Positions 1 through 8,065 of a stretch of 34,224 nt of DNA are shown here, piece by piece. The stretch comes from CAZNUM01 sp046861615. Lineage in GTDB: Bacteria > Fidelibacterota > Marinisomatia > Marinisomatales > TCS55. Location of the stretch: the NCBI GenBank assembly GCA_046861615.1, contig JBHHUS010000015.1, positions 1-34,224 of the forward strand, written 5' to 3'. Each line of letters begins with the position of its first letter. Position 1 is the stretch's first letter. The notes under the pieces are model-generated. The model was not told the DNA's origin. It saw only the letters and a program-made list of their open reading frames with translations, and ran no database searches. The position numbers were made by a program, and so were the translations under genes.

Positions 1-25
1 CAAGGTACAAACTTTTTTCTGAATT

Positions 26-47
26 TTAAGGGTTTCTTAAGGGTTTT
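26..47. promoter_or_regulatory. Tandem 11-bp direct repeat, possible response-regulator site
   Basis: Two copies of TTAAGGGTTT lie head to tail with an 11-bp period (26-35 and 37-46). Direct repeats one helical turn apart are the usual layout of sites for OmpR/PhoB-family response regulators. The gene it might serve would lie left of the window. The rest of 1-200 shows no coding potential I can support. Confidence 0.25.
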
Positions 48-200
48 CGAAAGGTTGCCCCCTTATTTTTCGACTGAATTATTGAGCTGAATGAATCGTT
101 GAAACAGGACAGTTTTTTTACACTGGTTCAATTTAAGGTTAAGAAAACTATTGGTCTGCTACGCCAATTGACCTGTAACGGTAGATGAAGCTTGTCTATA

Positions 201-229
201 AAAAAGGGGCGTTAACGACGCCCCTTTTT
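201..229. terminator. Bidirectional intrinsic terminator
   Basis: A 7-bp GC-rich stem (GGGGCGT 206-212 with ACGCCCC 218-224) and a 5-nt loop are flanked by A5 on the left and T5 on the right, so it works in both directions. It sits 20 bp past the stop of the leftward AI-2E-family gene and is its natural terminator. It could also end a rightward transcript from the left edge. Confidence 0.85.
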
Positions 230-248
230 ATTGTTTTCATACTGGCGG

Positions 249-1367
249 CTAAAGCAAATGGGCATTCCGTTTCACAAAGGCGATTTCCTGACCGATCACC
301 TTCAAGACTCCCGCGGCAGGGACGGCGAATAGCATTCCAAGCGGTCCTAAAACAGTACCCCCGATCAGCAGGGCGATTATTACCAGCATGGGGTGCAGTC
401 CCACACTTTTCCCTACCAGCGTCGGCGTAATCAGGTTGCCCTCGATCTGCTGGACGATGATGAACATGAGAATAATATCTACGGTGAAAAAAGGTGATGG
501 AATAATACCGAACAACTGGTGCGCCAGGGCGGCATCATTGCCCATGTTATTCATGAAAGCCACCAGAATAGCAGGAATCATGCCCACAAACGGCCCGATT
601 AAAGGAATCAGGTTAGCCAGCCCGGCGATGGTGCCAATGAAGAAGGTTAGGGTCAGATTGGCGCCGAAAAAGTTCAACAATTGTAACCCGACAATCGACA
701 TGACGGCCACACTGGCAGCGGAAAGGAATTGCCCCCGCAGGTAGCTGGAAACCGACTTTTCAATGTTGTAGATCAGACGCAGGCCCACTTCGAAAAATTT
801 GTTGGGGATCATATCCACCAGTGATTTCTTAAAGCTGTGGTACTCCGCCAGTAGAATGATCGTAAAAATGAACACCATGGCGGCGATAAAAAAGAAATTT
901 CCAATGGCTCCCGCCAGGGAGGCCAGGTTCTGCACCACCGAATTGATGAATTTACTCAGATGACTTGCCAGGTCACCACTTTTGGGCTGGAGATTCTTGA
1001 CAAAATCAGGTAACGAGCCCGTGATGCGCTCCCCGAGTGTTTTGAATTCCCGCGTCAATGTATTCTGGTCAATCCGGTTGGAAAAATCTACTGCCTGGTG
1101 GGAAAGCTGGGAGACAAAACTACCCACGAACAGTCCCAGTCCGCCTAACAAAACCAGCATCACAATCATGACGCTGAGGCCCCGGCTGCGAATGCGCCGC
1201 TCCAGCCAGTCCACCGCTGAAATAAGCAGCGTCGTGAACAGGAAGGCAAACACCAGCATTAATACTACATTGGCAATGAAGGGCCAGATGATATAAAGGA
1301 AGCCCACCCCGATCATCCCCACAATGATCCGGTAGATCAGCTGGAAATAATTACGGTGTTGTTCCAC
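249..1367 (-). CDS. AI-2E family transporter (PerM/YdiK family)
   Basis: This is a polytopic membrane protein of the family once called UPF0118, whose members export autoinducer-2 or other small solutes, or exchange ions; the substrate cannot be told from sequence. At 372 residues it has the usual length. There is a hydrophobic N-terminal block (about residues 15-85), a polar middle segment (about 90-150), then a second membrane block. The family signatures are IPLIGPFVGMIPAILVA and QIEGNLITPTLVGKSVGLHP in the C-terminal half. The start is GTG at 1367-1365, which shares its G with the TAG stop of the upstream cyclic-nucleotide-binding gene, so translation is probably coupled. The gene ends just before a strong hairpin terminator. 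The pairing suggests that a nucleotide second messenger or the small partner protein affects the transporter, but that is inference. Confidence 0.9.
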   Translation of the reverse strand: MEQHRNYFQLIYRIIVGMIGVGFLYIIWPFIANVVLMLVFAFLFTTLLISAVDWLERRIRSRGLSVMIVMLVLLGGLGLFVGSFVSQLSHQAVDFSNRIDQNTLTREFKTLGERITGSLPDFVKNLQPKSGDLASHLSKFINSVVQNLASLAGAIGNFFFIAAMVFIFTIILLAEYHSFKKSLVDMIPNKFFEVGLRLIYNIEKSVSSYLRGQFLSAASVAVMSIVGLQLLNFFGANLTLTFFIGTIAGLANLIPLIGPFVGMIPAILVAFMNNMGNDAALAHQLFGIIPSPFFTVDIILMFIIVQQIEGNLITPTLVGKSVGLHPMLVIIALLIGGTVLGPLGMLFAVPAAGVLKVIGQEIAFVKRNAHLL

Positions 1368-1891
1368 TATGACTTGTCCTCCGCCTGGGCGGCGGCCAAA
1401 AGTTCATTGGTATGCCGTAAACGGGCGCTGATGACCCGGGCCAGGTTCATGAGAATTTTATTCCCTAACTCCGGTTTTCGTTCCAGCAGGGAAAATAAAT
1501 CCGGCCGGAAAAATCCCAGCAGAGTGGAATGATCCCTGGCAATGGCCGAAGCGGAACGGGCTTCGGCATCCAGTAATGCCAACTCACCAAAGAAATCTCC
1601 CGCCTTGAGTTCCGCCAGGACCTGCTTTTCCCCGGTGCGGGTGCCGATGGCAATCTCCACCTGTCCGGACATGATCACGTACATTCCCTCGCCCGGCGCC
1701 TGACGTTTAAAAACGTACTCCTCCGGCTTGTAGGTCCGTTCGTGGACCATTTTTTCGATTTCCTTAAATTCATTCTCCGTGAGGTCAGAAAATACAGGAA
1801 CCTGTTTCAATGTCAGGACCGTCTGACTTTCCTGAGTATTCCAGCCCCGCAAAATATTGGACCATAGCGCATTCTTCAATTTTGACTCCAT
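1367..1891 (-). CDS. Cyclic nucleotide-binding domain protein
   Basis: A 174-residue soluble protein made of one CRP/FNR-type beta-barrel cyclic-nucleotide-binding domain (about residues 28-145) with a helical tail. The phosphate-binding cassette is visible: FGELALL at 101-107 followed by the Arg of ARSASA at 112, which in this family binds the cyclic phosphate. No helix-turn-helix follows the domain, so it is not a CRP-type regulator; a sensory subunit is more likely. I start it at ATG 1891, not at the in-frame TTG at 1933, because that TTG is part of a near-consensus -35 box (TTGACA) whose -10 (TATTAT) lies between the two candidates. Its stop overlaps the start of the AI-2E-family transporter by one base. 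Confidence 0.85.
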   Translation of the reverse strand: MESKLKNALWSNILRGWNTQESQTVLTLKQVPVFSDLTENEFKEIEKMVHERTYKPEEYVFKRQAPGEGMYVIMSGQVEIAIGTRTGEKQVLAELKAGDFFGELALLDAEARSASAIARDHSTLLGFFRPDLFSLLERKPELGNKILMNLARVISARLRHTNELLAAAQAEDKS

Positions 1892-1904
1892 AATATAATG
1901 CCAG

Positions 1905-1933
1905 ATAATAGAAAGAGTCTTTTCCCTTGTCAA
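1905..1933 (-). promoter_or_regulatory. Sigma70-type promoter for the CNBD/AI-2E pair
   Basis: On the minus strand TTGACA (1933-1928) is followed by a 17-bp spacer and TATTAT (1910-1905). The expected start of transcription is near 1899-1898, only about 7 nt before the ATG at 1891, so the mRNA would be almost leaderless. The near-perfect match is what decides the start of the downstream gene. Confidence 0.75.
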
Positions 1934-2069
1934 GCACCGTGATGAAATTGAAACAATTAGTTTTCAAGCCCATTTCTATGGTCGACAAAACAGCTTTATT
2001 ACCGTGTAAGTTGTAAAAATGACAATAGAAATTGCCCGGTCTTTCATAGGGGCGGTATTTTACCCGGCC

Positions 2070-3266
2070 ATGATACGTGTTTATCGATTGATTTTATTTC
2101 TGGTTCTGGTCAACTTTCTGACGTCCCAGCAATCAACCTCTGACTTTAATCAGGAATTGCAGGCTCAAAGCAAAGCGGTCCAGGCCTTGCGGGATGAAAT
2201 TAATACCACCAAGATGCGGATTCAATCCCAGGCCCGGAAGGAAAAATCGGCTGCCCGGCGGGTAAGTAATCTGGCGGAGGAAATTTCCCTCATGGAGCGC
2301 CTGTTGAGTGAACTCCAGAAGGAAGAGCGATTATTAGTGGCGGATATTACCCGGATAAAAAAAAGAATTGCTGAAAGTGAACAGAGCCTGGACACGCTTA
2401 GAACCCGTTACGGCCGCCGGGTGGTGCGGATGTACAAGCGGGGAACGCTGTCAGACCTGGAAAAAATTTTTAGTTCCACTTCCTGGCGGCAGGCTGTGTA
2501 CCGGGTTAAATATTTACAGATAATTTCTGAAATTGATACTAAAACGGCTAAAACGATTGAAAGCCTCCTGGCGGAGATTGGTCAGCAGAAGCTGAGCTTG
2601 GAAGCCACTCTGCGGAAAAAACGCCGTCTGCAGCGGGAGCGGAAAGCAACGCTGGCGGAGCTGCGACGATCCAAACGAAAGAAACAACATGAATTGGCTA
2701 AAATCCGCCAGAGTAAAAAAGAACTGACTGTTTACCTGAACGAAAAACAGGCTGGAGTCAAACAATTAGAAGCGATCATCAAGAAAATCCAGGAAGAGAA
2801 AGCCCGGGCCGAGCGGGCTGAACGGATCCGCCGCCAGCAGATGGCGTTGAATACAAAGGAATTTGCCCGGTTAAAAGGGCAATTAGCCTGGCCGGCCCAG
2901 GGACGGGTAATCACTAAATTCGGGCGGCAATGGAACCCCAAGCTGAAAACAACAACCGAAAACCCGGGAATCGATATCAAGGGCAAACCGGGTTCACCCA
3001 TTTATTCCGTTTTAGGGGGTGTGGTTACTACCATTACCTTTATCCGGGGGTACGGGACCACGATAATTGTTGATCATGGCGGTGGTTTTTACACGGTGTA
3101 CAGCCACGTGACTAAAGTGAAAACCAGCGTGGACAGCGAGGTTCAGGCGGGGGACGTGATTGCCTACATGGGTGATTCCGGTTCTATTAATGGCGCCCAA
3201 CTGCATTTCGAAATCTGGGGTCGGGGGCAAAAACTGGATCCTCAGAAGTGGCTCTCCCAGCGATGA
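2070..3266 (+). CDS. EnvC-like murein hydrolase activator (degenerate M23/LytM)
   Basis: An exported peptidoglycan-remodelling factor. Starting at ATG 2070 gives 398 residues with a signal peptide (Arg-containing start, then LILFLVLVNFL), a long Lys/Arg/Glu-rich coiled coil (about 25-265) and a C-terminal LytM/M23 domain (about 275-390). An ATG at 2019 is in frame but would put 17 residues before the signal peptide. Two of the zinc ligands of active M23 peptidases are replaced: the His of the HxGxD motif is Asn298 (NPGIDI) and the first His of HxH is Gln377 (QLHFE). The same kind of loss is known for E. coli EnvC, which activates amidases and does not cut peptidoglycan itself, so I read this as an activator acting at cell division. 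The stop overlaps the next start as ATGA. Confidence 0.85.
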   Translation: MIRVYRLILFLVLVNFLTSQQSTSDFNQELQAQSKAVQALRDEINTTKMRIQSQARKEKSAARRVSNLAEEISLMERLLSELQKEERLLVADITRIKKRIAESEQSLDTLRTRYGRRVVRMYKRGTLSDLEKIFSSTSWRQAVYRVKYLQIISEIDTKTAKTIESLLAEIGQQKLSLEATLRKKRRLQRERKATLAELRRSKRKKQHELAKIRQSKKELTVYLNEKQAGVKQLEAIIKKIQEEKARAERAERIRRQQMALNTKEFARLKGQLAWPAQGRVITKFGRQWNPKLKTTTENPGIDIKGKPGSPIYSVLGGVVTTITFIRGYGTTIIVDHGGGFYTVYSHVTKVKTSVDSEVQAGDVIAYMGDSGSINGAQLHFEIWGRGQKLDPQKWLSQR

Positions 3267-4411
3267 AATTTAGCGCTGTTCAACCGCAGGTCTGGGATCG
3301 TCTCGTGCGCACTTGGCAGCGGGATCGGGTGGGGAATGCCTACCTGTTTGCCGGTCCCCAGGGCTGTGGCAAGGAATGGGGTGCCCTGGAGTTTGCCCGG
3401 TTGTTAAACTGTGAATCAGCCACTACGGAGCCCTGCGGCACCTGTCCGGCCTGCATCCCCTTCAAATCGCTTCAACACCCCAATTTAAAGCTGGTCTATC
3501 CTTTACCGACTGACAACCGCAGCCGTGACCAGGATGGGAATCCGCTGGTGGCCATCTCCGACCGTGATCTAAAAACATTAACTGATTTAATTGCGGCCAA
3601 GGGTCGGGATCCGTTTGTGAAGATTCAACTTCCCAAGGCCCGGCGGATTCGAATTGATTCAATTCGGGAATTACGGAAAACAATTTATTTAAAACAATCG
3701 GGGAAAGGGCGGAAACTGGTCATTATTTTGGATGCCCACCTGCTTTCGGAAGGGCAGGGGGAGTCGGCCAACGCCCTGTTGAAAATTCTGGAGGAGCCGC
3801 CGGAAGGTACCACACTGATTCTGGTCAGCGACTATAAATCGGCTTTACTGCCCACGGTTATCAGTCGCTGTCAACCGATTTATTTCCCACCACTGGCAAA
3901 CGAGGTGATGATGCAATTGTGCCGGGAGCGGAAATTACCGGATAATCAAATAAATTATATTACCGGGATTGCCAGAGGGAATTTACACCGGGCTCTGGCT
4001 CTGGCGGAGTTATCCAGCCAGGACTTGATCGATCAGGCCGAAACCATGGTTAGTCAACTGGTCACTGAAAAAGCCACCGGCTGGAATACTTTTTTACAAA
4101 ACCAATCCATGTTGGCATTCCGGAAACCGCTGGAGTTTCAACTCCGGATCTATCTACTGCAATTCTGGTTTCATAATGCCAATTTATTTCGCCTGGATCC
4201 GGAAAAAGTTGAACTTCCTGATTTAAGCCCCCGTCTGAAGCGTTTTAACACCGCTTTTCCTCAGGCTAATTATGCCGGAATCAACCTGGCCCTGGAGGCG
4301 CTGCTGGAATCCATAGCCCGCAACCTCTATCTGCCGTTAACTTTAATCAATATTTTACTCTCAATTCAGGACTGTTTGCAGGGAAAGGACCCGGTATTAC
4401 TGAACACATGA
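3263..4411 (+). CDS. holB: DNA polymerase III delta prime subunit
   Basis: A clamp-loader subunit (AAA+ fold, 382 residues) that with gamma/tau and delta opens the sliding clamp for replication. The zinc module is intact: Cys50, Cys58, Cys61, Cys64. The P-loop position reads GPQGCGKE (31-38), with Glu where an ATP-binding subunit has Thr or Ser; delta prime subunits typically do not bind ATP, so this fits. The LLKILEEPPEGTTLILVS stretch and the following SRCQPI (sensor/SRC region) are typical of the family. An upstream in-frame GTG at 3248 is possible, but the ATG at 3263 overlaps the preceding stop by 4 nt and gives the standard N-terminus. The stop overlaps metG by ATGA. Confidence 0.9.
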   Translation: MKFSAVQPQVWDRLVRTWQRDRVGNAYLFAGPQGCGKEWGALEFARLLNCESATTEPCGTCPACIPFKSLQHPNLKLVYPLPTDNRSRDQDGNPLVAISDRDLKTLTDLIAAKGRDPFVKIQLPKARRIRIDSIRELRKTIYLKQSGKGRKLVIILDAHLLSEGQGESANALLKILEEPPEGTTLILVSDYKSALLPTVISRCQPIYFPPLANEVMMQLCRERKLPDNQINYITGIARGNLHRALALAELSSQDLIDQAETMVSQLVTEKATGWNTFLQNQSMLAFRKPLEFQLRIYLLQFWFHNANLFRLDPEKVELPDLSPRLKRFNTAFPQANYAGINLALEALLESIARNLYLPLTLINILLSIQDCLQGKDPVLLNT

Positions 4412-6285
4412 AGCCCACATTTTACATTACCACACCGATCTACTATGTAAATGACAAGCCCCATATTGGTCACGCCTACACCACTATTCTGGCGGACGTC
4501 CTGGCCCGTTACCACCGGGCGGTAGGGGAAGAAGTGTTTTTCCTCACCGGTCTGGATGAACACGGCCAGAAGGTTCAGCAGGCAGCTGAAAAGCGGGGGG
4601 TTGATCCCCAGCAGCACTGCGATGAAATGGCGCCCCGTTTTCTGGAGTTGTGGGATCAATTGCATATCCGGAATGATGATTTTATCCGGACCACCGAACT
4701 CCGCCATGTAAAAGTCGTTCAGGATATCCTTCAGCGGGTATACAACCGGGGCGACATTTACGAAGATGAGTATGTGGGACTGTATTCTGTTTCGGAGGAA
4801 CGCTTCATTACGGAGAAAGAAGCCCAGACCGGTGAATTCCGGGATATCAAAAAGCTGAAGGAGAAGAATTATTTCTTTCGTATGTCCAACTATCAGCAGC
4901 AACTGGTGGATTATATTCAGGCGCACCCCGATTTCATCCGACCGGAACACCGGAAAAATGAAATCCTGGGTTTTCTGCGGAAACCACTGGGAGATTTATG
5001 TATTTCCCGACCGAAAGCCCGTCTGAGCTGGGGCATCGAATTACCCTTTGACCGGGATTATGTTACCTACGTCTGGTTTGATGCCCTGATCAATTATATT
5101 ACCGCTCCCGGTTTTGGCGTGGATGAAAAAAGTTTTAATAAGTGGTGGCCGGCGGATTACCACCTCATCGGTAAGGATATTCTAACCACCCATGCTGTTT
5201 ACTGGCCTACCATGCTAATGTCCGCCGATGTGCCCTTACCAAAGACGATTTTTGCCCATGGCTGGTGGCTCAGCGGTGAATCCAAAATGAGTAAATCTCT
5301 GGGGAATGTGGTCAATCCCCTGGATCTGGTTGACCGCTTCGGTGTGGATCCCGTCCGCTACTACCTCATGCGGGAAATGGTCCTGGGGCAGGATGCCAGT
5401 TTTACCATGGATTCCTTTATCAAGCGCTACAACAGCGATCTGGCCAATGATTTCGGGAACCTGCTGAGCCGGATATCCAGGCTGATGGAGAAGAATTTTA
5501 ACGGCCGGATTCCCGCCGGCCCGGATGATTCTGAAGAAGGCCGGAACATCCAATCCGGTGCCACGGGACTTGTTTCCGAGATATGGTCTCTAATCAATAA
5601 AATGCGTCTGGACGAAGCGCTGGAGGCAATCCTGCAGTTTATCCGGAGTGTGAACCGTTACATGGAGCAAAAAGCGCCCTGGAAATTGGTGAAAACAGAT
5701 ATGGCTGCCGGTGGAGCCGTTCTGCATAGTGCCGGGGAAGCCCTGCGAATCAGTGCCCTGCTGTTGGCTCCGGTCATGCCCAACCGTACCCGGGTGGTTC
5801 TGGAAACCCTGAATGCTATCGGTACCACCCTGGAATGGGGTGGACTGAAGTCTGGTGCGAATTTAAAACCCCACACCGCCCTGTTTCCCCGGATTGAACT
5901 GGCAAAAGCGAAACCATCAAAAACGAAATCAACGGATGAAATAAAAACTTCCGTAAGCAACCAAATTTCATTTGATGAATTCCAGCAGGTGGATATGAGA
6001 ACGGCGGAAATCCTGGAAGCGGAAAAAGTTCCGCAGACTGACCGTTTGTTAAAACTCAAAATCAGAATCGGTACTGAAGAACGTCAGATTGTTTCCGGGA
6101 TTGCGGAACATTATCAACCGGAAGAACTGGTGGGGAAAATGATTGTGGTGGTGGCCAACCTGGAACCGGCCACGATCCGGGGGATTGAATCCAGGGGCAT
6201 GCTGCTGGCGGCCAACCACGGGGAAGAATTGCGCCTGATTGTGGTTGACAGCGATGGTGTTTCCAGCGATGCCCGTGTTTTTTAA
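4408..6285 (+). CDS. metG: Methionyl-tRNA synthetase
   Basis: Charges tRNA-Met with methionine in the cytoplasm. At 625 residues it has the class I catalytic core with HIGH at 19-22 and KMSKS at 293-297, an anticodon-binding helical domain (about 340-510), and a C-terminal tRNA-binding OB fold of the Trbp111/EMAPII type (about 530-625), which also mediates dimerisation in bacterial enzymes. The segment that carries the zinc knuckle in zinc-binding relatives reads YSVSEER (126-132) with no Cys pair, so this enzyme appears to have lost the zinc. Start and stop both overlap neighbours (ATGA with holB, TAATG with the TatD gene), placing it firmly in the same operon. Confidence 0.96.
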   Translation: MKPTFYITTPIYYVNDKPHIGHAYTTILADVLARYHRAVGEEVFFLTGLDEHGQKVQQAAEKRGVDPQQHCDEMAPRFLELWDQLHIRNDDFIRTTELRHVKVVQDILQRVYNRGDIYEDEYVGLYSVSEERFITEKEAQTGEFRDIKKLKEKNYFFRMSNYQQQLVDYIQAHPDFIRPEHRKNEILGFLRKPLGDLCISRPKARLSWGIELPFDRDYVTYVWFDALINYITAPGFGVDEKSFNKWWPADYHLIGKDILTTHAVYWPTMLMSADVPLPKTIFAHGWWLSGESKMSKSLGNVVNPLDLVDRFGVDPVRYYLMREMVLGQDASFTMDSFIKRYNSDLANDFGNLLSRISRLMEKNFNGRIPAGPDDSEEGRNIQSGATGLVSEIWSLINKMRLDEALEAILQFIRSVNRYMEQKAPWKLVKTDMAAGGAVLHSAGEALRISALLLAPVMPNRTRVVLETLNAIGTTLEWGGLKSGANLKPHTALFPRIELAKAKPSKTKSTDEIKTSVSNQISFDEFQQVDMRTAEILEAEKVPQTDRLLKLKIRIGTEERQIVSGIAEHYQPEELVGKMIVVVANLEPATIRGIESRGMLLAANHGEELRLIVVDSDGVSSDARVF

Positions 6286-7055
6286 TGCTGGTTGATTCCC
6301 ACTGTCATCTGTATATCGACACACCGCCGGAGGATATCTCCGACGTCCTGGAAAGCGCCCGCCAGGCAGGAGTAGGTACTGTTATTTGTCCCGCCATTGA
6401 TCTGGATTCGGCTGAAACCTGCATCCAACTCTCCCGGGAGTATGAAATGGTGTTTGCAGCCGCCGGGATTCATCCCAATTACAGCGCTGAAGCGCCGAAG
6501 GACTGGCAACTCCGGTTACGGGATTTGCTCACGCGTCCCGGGGTAGTGGCCGTGGGGGAAATCGGTCTGGATTATTACCGGGAGCATTCCCCGTTTGCAA
6601 TCCAACGGCGATTTTTTCGGGAACAGCTAGTAATTGCTAGAGAATTGGATTTTCCGGTGATTGTCCACAATCGGTCGGCTGATTCCGATGTGTTGGAGCT
6701 CATTCGTTCCGTGGGGGTTAACAAAGGTGTGGCCCATTGTTTTTCCAGCGACCGGGCTACCGCGGAAGCCTTTTTAGAATTGGGCTTTTACATTTCCTTT
6801 GCCGGGAACCTGACTTATAAGAACAGTAATTTACCAGAAATAGTTCAAACACTGCCGTTAGAGCGCCTGCTGGTGGAAACCGATTCGCCCTTCTTAAGTC
6901 CTGTGCCTTTCCGGGGGAAACCAAACGAACCGGCCCGCACGCGCTTGGTGGCGGAAAAACTGGCGGAAGTTTTTGGTCTGTCGATCCGGGCTATTATCGA
7001 GCAAACGACTGAGAATGCCCGGGATTTGTTTTCAATTCAGCAAGCTGTAAAGTAA
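6285..7055 (+). CDS. TatD family metal-dependent hydrolase (DNase)
   Basis: A TIM-barrel metallohydrolase of the amidohydrolase superfamily, 256 residues. TatD proteins are 3'-5' exonucleases or deoxyribonucleases tied to DNA repair and D-Tyr-tRNA or nucleic-acid quality control. All metal ligands are visible: His6 and His8 in DSHCH, Glu92 in GEIGLDYY, His128 in VIVHNR, His151 in GVAHCF and Asp200 in VETDSP. Start ATG 6285 shares its A with the metG stop (TAATG). A TatD gene next to metG is a common bacterial arrangement. It is the last gene of the operon that begins with the EnvC-like gene. Whether this is TatD, YcfH or YjjV type cannot be decided here. Confidence 0.93.
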   Translation: MLVDSHCHLYIDTPPEDISDVLESARQAGVGTVICPAIDLDSAETCIQLSREYEMVFAAAGIHPNYSAEAPKDWQLRLRDLLTRPGVVAVGEIGLDYYREHSPFAIQRRFFREQLVIARELDFPVIVHNRSADSDVLELIRSVGVNKGVAHCFSSDRATAEAFLELGFYISFAGNLTYKNSNLPEIVQTLPLERLLVETDSPFLSPVPFRGKPNEPARTRLVAEKLAEVFGLSIRAIIEQTTENARDLFSIQQAVK

Positions 7056-7056
7056 A

Positions 7057-7077
7057 ATCGCTGCTTTTATTAGCGAT
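7057..7077. terminator. Weak hairpin between convergent genes
   Basis: A 6-bp stem (ATCGCT 57-62 with AGCGAT 72-77 of this block) with a 9-nt loop lies right after the tatD stop. The minus-strand reading is followed by TTTTACTTT, so it could be a weak terminator for the leftward transcript; there is no T-run on the plus strand. Confidence 0.35.
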
Positions 7078-7465
7078 GGAACAAATTAATTTCAGCTAAT
7101 TCCTGCCCAATCTGATGGATCCCTGATAGGATTCTTTCAGTTTGTTTTGCCGAGGGTTTTTTATGTCCCTGTACATATTGTGACAACAAAGTGGGATTCA
7201 TACCAATTTTAGCCGCCAGGAATTTGGAATTAAGTACTTTGTAATATTGAAAAAATTATTTGAAATCAAATTCGAATTTCAAATTTTCATAGCTGAGTTA
7301 AATATTTTCTGCTTCGAAAAACAGATTGGCGGCCTCCAAGGCATTATCAATCAGTTCCGGAATTGTTCTGCCGATTGGAAAAATAGGATAATTTTTAGAG
7401 AAAGCCGAAAATCCGATATCAGTTTTTTCGACGATCATCTTAACAATTTTCTTTATTCTTTTCAT
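7070..7465 (-). pseudogene. Decayed HicB-like antitoxin with C-terminal HTH
   Basis: Reading leftward from ATG 7465 gives a single frame of 131 codons interrupted by two TAA codons, at 7300-7298 and 7258-7256, with no frameshift. The first half (GFSAFSKNYPIFPIGRT, then an amphipathic helix) resembles the HicB antitoxin fold, which neutralises the mRNA-cleaving HicA toxin. The second half, after the stops, is a complete XRE-like helix-turn-helix: FLAAKIGMNPTLLSQYVQG followed by KKPSAKQTERI. This two-part layout is typical of HicB relatives in Bacteroidota. The frame beyond both stops still reads as good protein, so the nonsense mutations look recent. No HicA-like partner is seen on either side. 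A functional short N-terminal product (54 codons) cannot be excluded. Confidence 0.7.
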
Positions 7466-7470
7466 ACGAG

Positions 7471-7848
7471 TTATTTTTTCTTTTCCAACGCATAACCTAT
7501 GCCAACTGTAACAGCAAAAAAGAGAATATAGGTTAATCCAATATCTGCCATATAATTTCCAAGAGTGGTTTTCATTGGTCCCCCCAGTAAGAATAATGGT
7601 AAATCAATACCTATATTTACTAAGAAGAAAACTAATCCAAGCACCCAACCTTCTTTGATATAGTTTTTTTCAACATTTCTGAAGTATAACAAGGCAAAGA
7701 TGACAGATACAGTTGTTGAAGCTACTGCCATAATTGATTCAAAAAGTGGTCTGTTTGAATCATGAACCATGTAAGCCATAATACCGATTATAAAAATAAT
7801 CAGCCAGGTTAAAAAACCATATAAAAATGCTTTTTTGAATGATTTCAT
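7471..7848 (-). CDS. Small four-helix membrane protein, unknown function
   Basis: A 125-residue protein with four predicted membrane helices (about residues 8-27, 38-56, 68-88, 100-118), short loops and a Lys-rich tail. It resembles small uncharacterised membrane proteins seen in Bacteroidota and archaea, but I cannot name a function. The start at ATG 7848 is supported by AAGGAT nearby upstream. It lies 5 bp upstream of the decayed HicB-like gene on the same strand, and both are visibly more AT-rich than the flanking tatD and rsmA genes, which suggests that this pair arrived as an accessory insertion. Confidence 0.7.
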   Translation of the reverse strand: MKSFKKAFLYGFLTWLIIFIIGIMAYMVHDSNRPLFESIMAVASTTVSVIFALLYFRNVEKNYIKEGWVLGLVFFLVNIGIDLPLFLLGGPMKTTLGNYMADIGLTYILFFAVTVGIGYALEKKK

Positions 7849-7904
7849 GTTATTATCCTTATTGTTGTTAATTTTTTATCCGTCTTTGTATTGAACAATT
7901 CATT

Positions 7905-7932
7905 ATTGTAAATCTATTTCTGTTGGATACAA
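7905..7932 (-). promoter_or_regulatory. Candidate promoter of the small membrane protein gene
   Basis: On the minus strand TTGTAT (7932-7927), a 16-bp spacer and TACAAT (7910-7905) precede the ATG at 7848 by about 55 bp. The rest of 7849-8065 is AT-rich and shows no gene; it also has to carry the rsmA promoter, which I could not place. Confidence 0.4.
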
Positions 7933-8065
7933 CGAACAATAATAATATTGATTGATGCTTTATTTGGACATTCACAATTTCGGTCAATGTGTTCTTCGCA
8001 CTTTAGAACTTTCAGCGGTAAAATCGGGCTGATGATTATTACTTTATTTATTATATGATCCAAGC

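Noticed and set aside
1367..1933. Longer CNBD gene starting at TTG 1933
   Set aside because: That TTG is part of a consensus -35 box and the added residues would be encoded by the promoter.
4366..4950. A 194-codon minus-strand frame across the holB/metG junction
   Set aside because: It is antisense to two certain genes and has no recognisable domain or ribosome-binding site.
7247..7495. An 82-codon plus-strand frame
   Set aside because: It lies antisense to the HicB-like pseudogene, whose minus-strand translation has a clear helix-turn-helix; the plus-strand product has no recognisable feature.
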